This document shows positions 59,951-64,000 of a stretch of 64,000 bases of DNA, piece by piece. The notes under the pieces are model-generated. The model did not search any database and had not been told where the DNA came from. It saw nothing but the letters and a program-made list of their open reading frames with translations. The DNA comes from Actinokineospora spheciospongiae (lineage in GTDB: Bacteria; Actinomycetota; Actinomycetes; Mycobacteriales; Pseudonocardiaceae). The stretch spans positions 1 through 64,000 of the forward strand of contig NZ_AYXG01000103.1 in NCBI RefSeq assembly GCF_000564855.1. The letters are read 5' to 3'. Every line of letters begins with the position of its first letter. The stretch's first letter is position 1. A program made the translations under genes and the position numbers.

Positions 59951-61042
59951 GTGGCGCTCCCGCTGACCCCGCCGGTCCAACCCATGCTCGCCAAGCCGTC
60001 GAAATCCATCCCGGACGGCGCGGACCTGGTGTTCGAGCCCAAGTGGGACGGCTTCCGCTGCCTGGTCTTCCGCGACGGCCCCGAGGTGACCCTCCAGTCG
60101 CGTTCGGGCAAGCCGCTCAACCGCTACTTCCCCGAGGCGGTGGCGGCCCTGTCGACGGCCCTGCTCGACCGGGTCGTCCTCGACGGCGAACTGGTCGTCG
60201 ACCGCGACGGCCGCCTCGACTTCGACGCCCTCTCCGAGCGCATCCACCCCGCGAAGAGCCGGGTGGACCTCCTCGCCGAGCAGACCCCCTCCCGCTTCAT
60301 CGCCTTCGACGTCCTCGCCCTCGGCGACGCCGTCCTCCTGGAAACCCCCGCCGTCGAGCGCCGCCGCACCCTGGAAGACCTGCTCACCCCCACCGGCTCG
60401 GTCCACCTCACCCCGGCCACCACCGACGCGGACCTGGCCCGCCAGTGGTTCACCATCTTCGAGGGCGCGGGCCTCGACGGGGTGATGGGCAAGCCGAACG
60501 GCCCGTACACGCCCAACAAACGCACCATGCTCAAGTTCAAGCACGCCCGCACCGCCGACTGCGTGGTCTCGGGCCTGCGCTGGCACAAGGACACCGAACC
60601 CGGCGAGGCGGTCGGGTCGCTGATGCTGGGCCTCTACGACAACACCGGCGCCCTCAACCACGTCGGCGTGGTCGGCTCCTTCACCGCCGCCCGCCGCCGG
60701 GAACTGGCGGTCGAGATGGCCGAACTGATCCCCGGCGGAGCCGAGGCCCACCCCTGGTCCCAACCGGACAACGGGGCGTCGCGGATGCCCGGGGCCATCA
60801 GCCGGTGGCGGACCACCGAACAGCCCTGGGTCCCCCTGCGGCTGGAGCGGGTGGTGGAGGTCGCCTACGAGCACACCGAGGGCGGCTACCCCAGCCGCTT
60901 CCGCCACACCGCCCAGTTCCGCCACTGGCGCCCCGATCGCGAACCGTCCTCCTGCACGTACGAGCAACTGGAAGAACCGGCCACCTACGACCTGGAGTCA
61001 GTCCTGCGCGGCGAGGTCAGGGCCAGAGAACAGGGCTCCTGA
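59951..61042 (+). CDS. ligC: ATP-dependent DNA ligase (LigC-like)
   Basis: About 363 residues. The adenylation lysine is in EPKWDGFR, with DGELVV, FDVLAL, EGVMGK-like LDGVMGK, and TMLKFKHAR giving the remaining nucleotidyltransferase motifs; a C-terminal OB-fold follows. This is the LigC type of bacterial ATP-dependent ligase, linked to repair rather than replication. The GTG at 59951 is preferred over ATG 59942 because a CAGGAT box lies 7 nt upstream. Confidence 0.9.
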   Translation: MALPLTPPVQPMLAKPSKSIPDGADLVFEPKWDGFRCLVFRDGPEVTLQSRSGKPLNRYFPEAVAALSTALLDRVVLDGELVVDRDGRLDFDALSERIHPAKSRVDLLAEQTPSRFIAFDVLALGDAVLLETPAVERRRTLEDLLTPTGSVHLTPATTDADLARQWFTIFEGAGLDGVMGKPNGPYTPNKRTMLKFKHARTADCVVSGLRWHKDTEPGEAVGSLMLGLYDNTGALNHVGVVGSFTAARRRELAVEMAELIPGGAEAHPWSQPDNGASRMPGAISRWRTTEQPWVPLRLERVVEVAYEHTEGGYPSRFRHTAQFRHWRPDREPSSCTYEQLEEPATYDLESVLRGEVRAREQGS

Positions 61043-61118
61043 AAAAAACCGCCAGCCCGGGCACCAGCCGGCCGCCCGCGAACGAGACGAGTCGCAGCCT
61101 CGACTTCTGGCAACAGGC

Positions 61119-61949
61119 TCAGAAGTCCGCACCGCGCGAGAGCTTCTCGTTCGCGCGCAGCTCGGCGAGTGCGTTCTCGTGCATCGCGACGACGACGTCG
61201 TAGCCGGAGTTGCCGAGCACGATCCGTCGCGGCGGAACGGGTGCGTTCATCGCGCTGATCACGGCCCGCACCCCGCGTTCGGGGTCGCCCTCCTGCTTGC
61301 CGTTGTGGTCCACGAACGCCGCCTTGACGCCCTCGACCATCGGCACGTGGGCGTCGACGGTCTCGTTGACGGGCTCGTCCTGGAAGCCCGCGAAGGCCTT
61401 GGTGCGAAACGCTCCCGGCTCCACGACGAGCACGCGCACACCGAACGGCTCGACCTCTTGGCGCAGTGCCTCCGACAGCCCTTCGAGGGCGAACTTCGCC
61501 GCCGAGTAGTAGCCGAACCCCTGCGTGCCGACGAGGCCCGCCACCGACGACATGTTCACGATCCAGCCGTCGCCGCGGGTCCGCATGCCTGGCAGGACCG
61601 CGCGCAGCACCTCGACCACGGCGAACAGGTTGAGGTCGAACGTGCGGCGGACCGTGTCATCGGGGGCGCCCTCGACCGAGCCGAACCAGCCGCGGCCCGC
61701 GTTGTTGACGAGCACGTCGATCCCGCCGAACCGCTCCTCCGCCGCCTCGACCGCCGCGCGCACCTGTTCGGCATCGGTGACGTCGAGCTGGAGGACCAGC
61801 ACGCGGTCGCCGTACGGCTCGGCCCATTCCCGCAGTTCAGCGGGCCGTCGCGCGGTCACCACCACCTGATCGCCCTGTTCCAGCGCGGCCTCGGCGTAAA
61901 CCAGGCCGAACCCTCCCGGCGTCCCACCCGTGATGAACCAGGTCCTCAT
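61119..61949 (-). CDS. SDR-family oxidoreductase
   Basis: A 276-residue classical short-chain dehydrogenase. TGGTPGGFG (cofactor loop), NNAGRGWFG, the serine in VNMSSVAG and YYSAAKFALEG (YxxxK) are all present. The substrate is unknown. It is divergent from a TetR regulator with a shared 58-bp promoter region, so it is probably repressed by that regulator. Confidence 0.88.
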   Translation of the reverse strand: MRTWFITGGTPGGFGLVYAEAALEQGDQVVVTARRPAELREWAEPYGDRVLVLQLDVTDAEQVRAAVEAAEERFGGIDVLVNNAGRGWFGSVEGAPDDTVRRTFDLNLFAVVEVLRAVLPGMRTRGDGWIVNMSSVAGLVGTQGFGYYSAAKFALEGLSEALRQEVEPFGVRVLVVEPGAFRTKAFAGFQDEPVNETVDAHVPMVEGVKAAFVDHNGKQEGDPERGVRAVISAMNAPVPPRRIVLGNSGYDVVVAMHENALAELRANEKLSRGADF

Positions 61950-61975
61950 GGACTTCTCCTTTCGCTATATCAGTC

Positions 61976-62003
61976 AATGTAGCGGTACATGCGCTAATGT
62001 AGC
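61976..62003. promoter_or_regulatory. Candidate TetR operator between SDR and tetR
   Basis: Two direct AATGTAGC copies (61976-61983 and 61996-62003) are 20 bp apart, and TGTAGCGGTACA (61978-61989) is an inverted repeat. The site covers the divergent promoter region and could serve both genes. Confidence 0.5.
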
Positions 62004-62007
62004 AACC

Positions 62008-62664
62008 ATGCAGAACGCACGGGATCGCCTCCTGCTCGCCGCGGCGGAGTTGCTGGAGGGCGGCGGCGCGGTGTCCACGCGGGCGGTGTGCGAACGCGCA
62101 GGCGTGCAAGCGCCGACGCTGTACCACCACTTCGGCAGCAAGCAGGGCCTGATCGACGCCGTGGTGAACCACGGCTTCACCCAGTACACGGCGGTCGAGA
62201 GCTCCGGCGACCCGCTGGAGGACCTGCGGACGGGCTGGGACCGGCACGTGCGGTTCGGGCTGGAGCACCCGACGTTCTACGGCCTGCTCTACGGTCGCGC
62301 CGAGCCGGGAAAGCCCTGTGCCGTCACGGCTCCCGCGCACGCCGCGTTGCGGGAGCGGTTCACCGAGGCCGCCGCGCGCGGCCTGCTGAAGGTGCCCGCG
62401 GACGACGCCGCGGAGCAACTGCTCGCCGCGAACGTCGGCATCACGCTGACCCTGATCACCCAGCCGGAACCGGACTTCGGACTGTCCGGACGCCTCCGCG
62501 AGACCGTGCTGGCAGGCGTGCTGCACACACCGTCAGCAGGCACCCCGGCCACCCGCGCGAGCACCGCGCTCACCCTGCGCGCCCTGGCCGCCGACGACCC
62601 AGGCGACCTCACGCCGGGCGAACGCGCGCTGCTCGGCGAACTGCTGGACCGCTTGGCCCGTTAG
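62008..62664 (+). CDS. TetR-family transcriptional regulator
   Basis: A 218-residue regulator with a TetR helix-turn-helix (about 20-55, STRAVCERAGVQAPTLYHHF) and a helical ligand-binding domain with a C-terminal TetR-like part. It is divergent from the SDR gene and probably represses it and itself. The inducer is unknown. Confidence 0.88.
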   Translation: MQNARDRLLLAAAELLEGGGAVSTRAVCERAGVQAPTLYHHFGSKQGLIDAVVNHGFTQYTAVESSGDPLEDLRTGWDRHVRFGLEHPTFYGLLYGRAEPGKPCAVTAPAHAALRERFTEAAARGLLKVPADDAAEQLLAANVGITLTLITQPEPDFGLSGRLRETVLAGVLHTPSAGTPATRASTALTLRALAADDPGDLTPGERALLGELLDRLAR

Positions 62665-62718
62665 AGCACGCGACATCCCCCCGTCGGGCCGCGCGTCCTC
62701 GTCGCCATCTCAGGTTCC

Positions 62719-63672
62719 TCAAGCATCCGGAGAACGCGCATACCGCGTCGCCCCGGCAGAAGCAGCGACAACACAGCAGATCGCCACCCACTGGTACGGC
62801 GCCAGCGCCTCCCGCAACACCACCAGCCCGGCGATCGCCGCGACCGCCGGTTCCAGGCTCATCAGCACGCCGAACACCCGCGGCGGGATCTTGCGCAGCG
62901 CCTCCAGCTCCAGCGAGTACGGGATCACCGACGACATCAGCGCCACACCGAGCCCGACCAGCAGGACCGTCGGGGACAGCAGCCCGGCGCCCGCGTCCAG
63001 GGCCCCGATCGGGAGCACGACCAGCCCGGCGACGCCCATGGCCAGGGCCAGGCCGGTGCCGTCGGCGCTGGCGCGGCCCAGGGCGGCGCCCAGCAGGATG
63101 TACCCGGCCCAGCACAGGCCCGCGCCGAGGGCGAGCAGCAGGCCCACGACGGACACGTCGCCTTCGCCGCCGCGGGCGAGGAGGACGACACCCGCGCCCG
63201 CCAGCAGCGCCCACAGGGCGTCGAGCCAGCGGCGGGAGCCCGCCAGGGCCAGGGTCAGCGGTCCCAGGAACTCGACGGTGACGGCGATGCCCAGCGGAAT
63301 CCGGTCCAGGGCGAGGTAGAACAGGGTGTTCATCGCCGCCAAGACCACGCCGTAGCCGACGACGACGGTGAGGGTGCGGCGGTCGACGCGCAGCGAGGGG
63401 CGCCAGATCAGCAGCAGGACCGCCGCGGCGAAGACCAGGCGGAGGGCGACCACGCCGGTGGCGCCCGCGGTGGCGAACAGGTGCTTGGCCAGGGCGGCGC
63501 CGATCTGGACGCTGACGATGCCCAGCAGGACCTGCGCGGTGGGCGGGATGGCGCCGGTCAGCCGCGGGGTGGCGGTGGCCGGCCACGCCAGCGGGCCGCG
63601 CGGGGTCCGCTCCACCTGTGCGAACACCACAGCCGCACGCTCCTCTCCACCGCCCGCCCCGGGCGCAGTCAT
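62719..63672 (-). CDS. EamA/RhtA-type drug-metabolite exporter
   Basis: A 317-residue protein with ten predicted transmembrane helices in two EamA repeats (first VLLGIVSVQIGAALAKHLFA, last QWVAICCVVAASAGA). Matches to the RhtA group (GVVALRLVFAAAVLLLIWRP, FLALDRIPLGIAVTVEFLGP-like segment) suggest export of threonine/homoserine or related metabolites. Start at ATG 63672. Confidence 0.85.
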   Translation of the reverse strand: MTAPGAGGGEERAAVVFAQVERTPRGPLAWPATATPRLTGAIPPTAQVLLGIVSVQIGAALAKHLFATAGATGVVALRLVFAAAVLLLIWRPSLRVDRRTLTVVVGYGVVLAAMNTLFYLALDRIPLGIAVTVEFLGPLTLALAGSRRWLDALWALLAGAGVVLLARGGEGDVSVVGLLLALGAGLCWAGYILLGAALGRASADGTGLALAMGVAGLVVLPIGALDAGAGLLSPTVLLVGLGVALMSSVIPYSLELEALRKIPPRVFGVLMSLEPAVAAIAGLVVLREALAPYQWVAICCVVAASAGATRYARSPDA

Positions 63673-63766
63673 CCTATGTCTGGGTGTTCACGGGGGTCTC
63701 ACCTGCGTGGTGACAGGCTCGACGGCGAACATGGGACCGCTGCGTGGGAAGAGGGACGGGCAACGC

Positions 63767-64000
63767 GTGAGGGTCGGACGCTGGACCTGGCTGGTGCCAC
63801 TCGCCCTGCTGTCCGCCTGCACGGCCGGACCGTCGACCCGCCCCGGCATCGTCGTCAACGACGGGGTGCAGCAGCAGGCCCCGCCCGTGGCGCAGCCGAG
63901 CGGCCCGGCGCCGCTGCCCGAGCTCGGCACCCCCGCCAACGCGAAGATCCGGTGGTCCCCCTGCGCCGCGGAGATCACCGCGACGCTGCCGCGGACCACC
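63767..64000 (+). CDS. Secreted lipoprotein, probable alpha/beta hydrolase (partial)
   Basis: The first 78 codons of a gene cut by the window edge. A lipoprotein signal peptide is visible (WTWLVPLALLSACTAG, lipobox LLSAC), then a Pro-rich spacer and KIRWSPCAAEIT, which resembles the start of actinobacterial SlpD/TAP-type secreted hydrolases. An in-frame ATG at 63731 adds 12 residues; the GTG at 63767 is preferred because of the GAGGGACGGG upstream and the compact signal peptide. Confidence 0.6.
   Translation, partial: MRVGRWTWLVPLALLSACTAGPSTRPGIVVNDGVQQQAPPVAQPSGPAPLPELGTPANAKIRWSPCAAEITATLPRTT

Overview
The window is very GC-rich, uses GTG starts heavily, packs genes into 1-8 nt overlaps (ATGA/GTGA), and shows many leaderless-type starts (a TAnnnT box 6-7 nt before the start codon). 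It carries actinobacterial signatures: F420-type luciferase-like enzymes, Xre regulators paired with small proteins, PucR, an Asp23/AmaP operon with an ECF sigma factor, and a type I-E CRISPR repeat of the Streptomyces/Pseudonocardiales kind. I infer a filamentous actinomycete, probably Pseudonocardiales; this rests on gene content, not on a marker gene.

0.3-6.1 kb: a minus-strand siderophore operon of the NIS (desferrioxamine-like) type: lysine/diamine decarboxylase, N-monooxygenase, IucA/IucC synthetase and a glutamine-synthetase-like ligase, behind a candidate iron box. No DesC acyltransferase is present. 6.2-8.9 kb: a one-carbon folate locus (FolD-like, FchA-like, divergent FolC-like) in which the FolD lacks the cyclohydrolase lysine. 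9-16.6 kb: Xre regulators with two small unknown genes, a luciferase-like oxidoreductase, an S9 peptidase and a membrane-anchored HtrA-type protease without PDZ.

16.6-21.1 kb and 34.4-39.2 kb hold two halves of what looks like one reductive pyrimidine/hydantoin catabolic system: MMSDH, class III aminotransferase and PucR on the left; NCS1 permease, ureidopropionase-like amidohydrolase, dihydropyrimidinase and a luciferase-like oxidoreductase on the right. Between them sit a complete type I-E CRISPR-Cas locus (20 repeats, 19 spacers; cas2-cas1-cas6e-cas5-cas7-cse2-cas8e-cas3 reading from the array), a 505-bp cas3 upstream region with an orphan CRISPR-like repeat, a small membrane protein, and an odd pair joining an isopropylmalate-synthase-like enzyme to a YrdC-domain protein.

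39.2-42.6 kb holds a three-gene operon of unrecognised proteins, two of which share a C-terminal motif and one of which contains a tandem repeat; this is the best candidate for an undescribed system. Then come ornithine aminotransferase and PPK2, followed by a six-gene minus-strand cluster (45.1-48.1 kb) with two Xre regulator/partner pairs and a cysteine-rich small protein, and a frameshifted resolvase-like gene. 49-53 kb is accessory: an Xre-TPR regulator, peptidase E, an AT-rich leaderless small gene abutting a truncated regulator, a phosphotransferase and a LOG-family protein.

53-60 kb is core-like: PAP2 phosphatase, ZapE-type ATPase, RibD-like reductase, then an ECF sigma/ZAS-Asp23/Asp23/DUF2273/Asp23/DUF6286/AmaP envelope-stress operon. 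60-64 kb ends with an ATP-dependent DNA ligase, a divergent SDR/TetR pair, an EamA transporter and the start of a secreted lipoprotein cut by the window edge. No rRNA, tRNA or insertion sequence was recognised.
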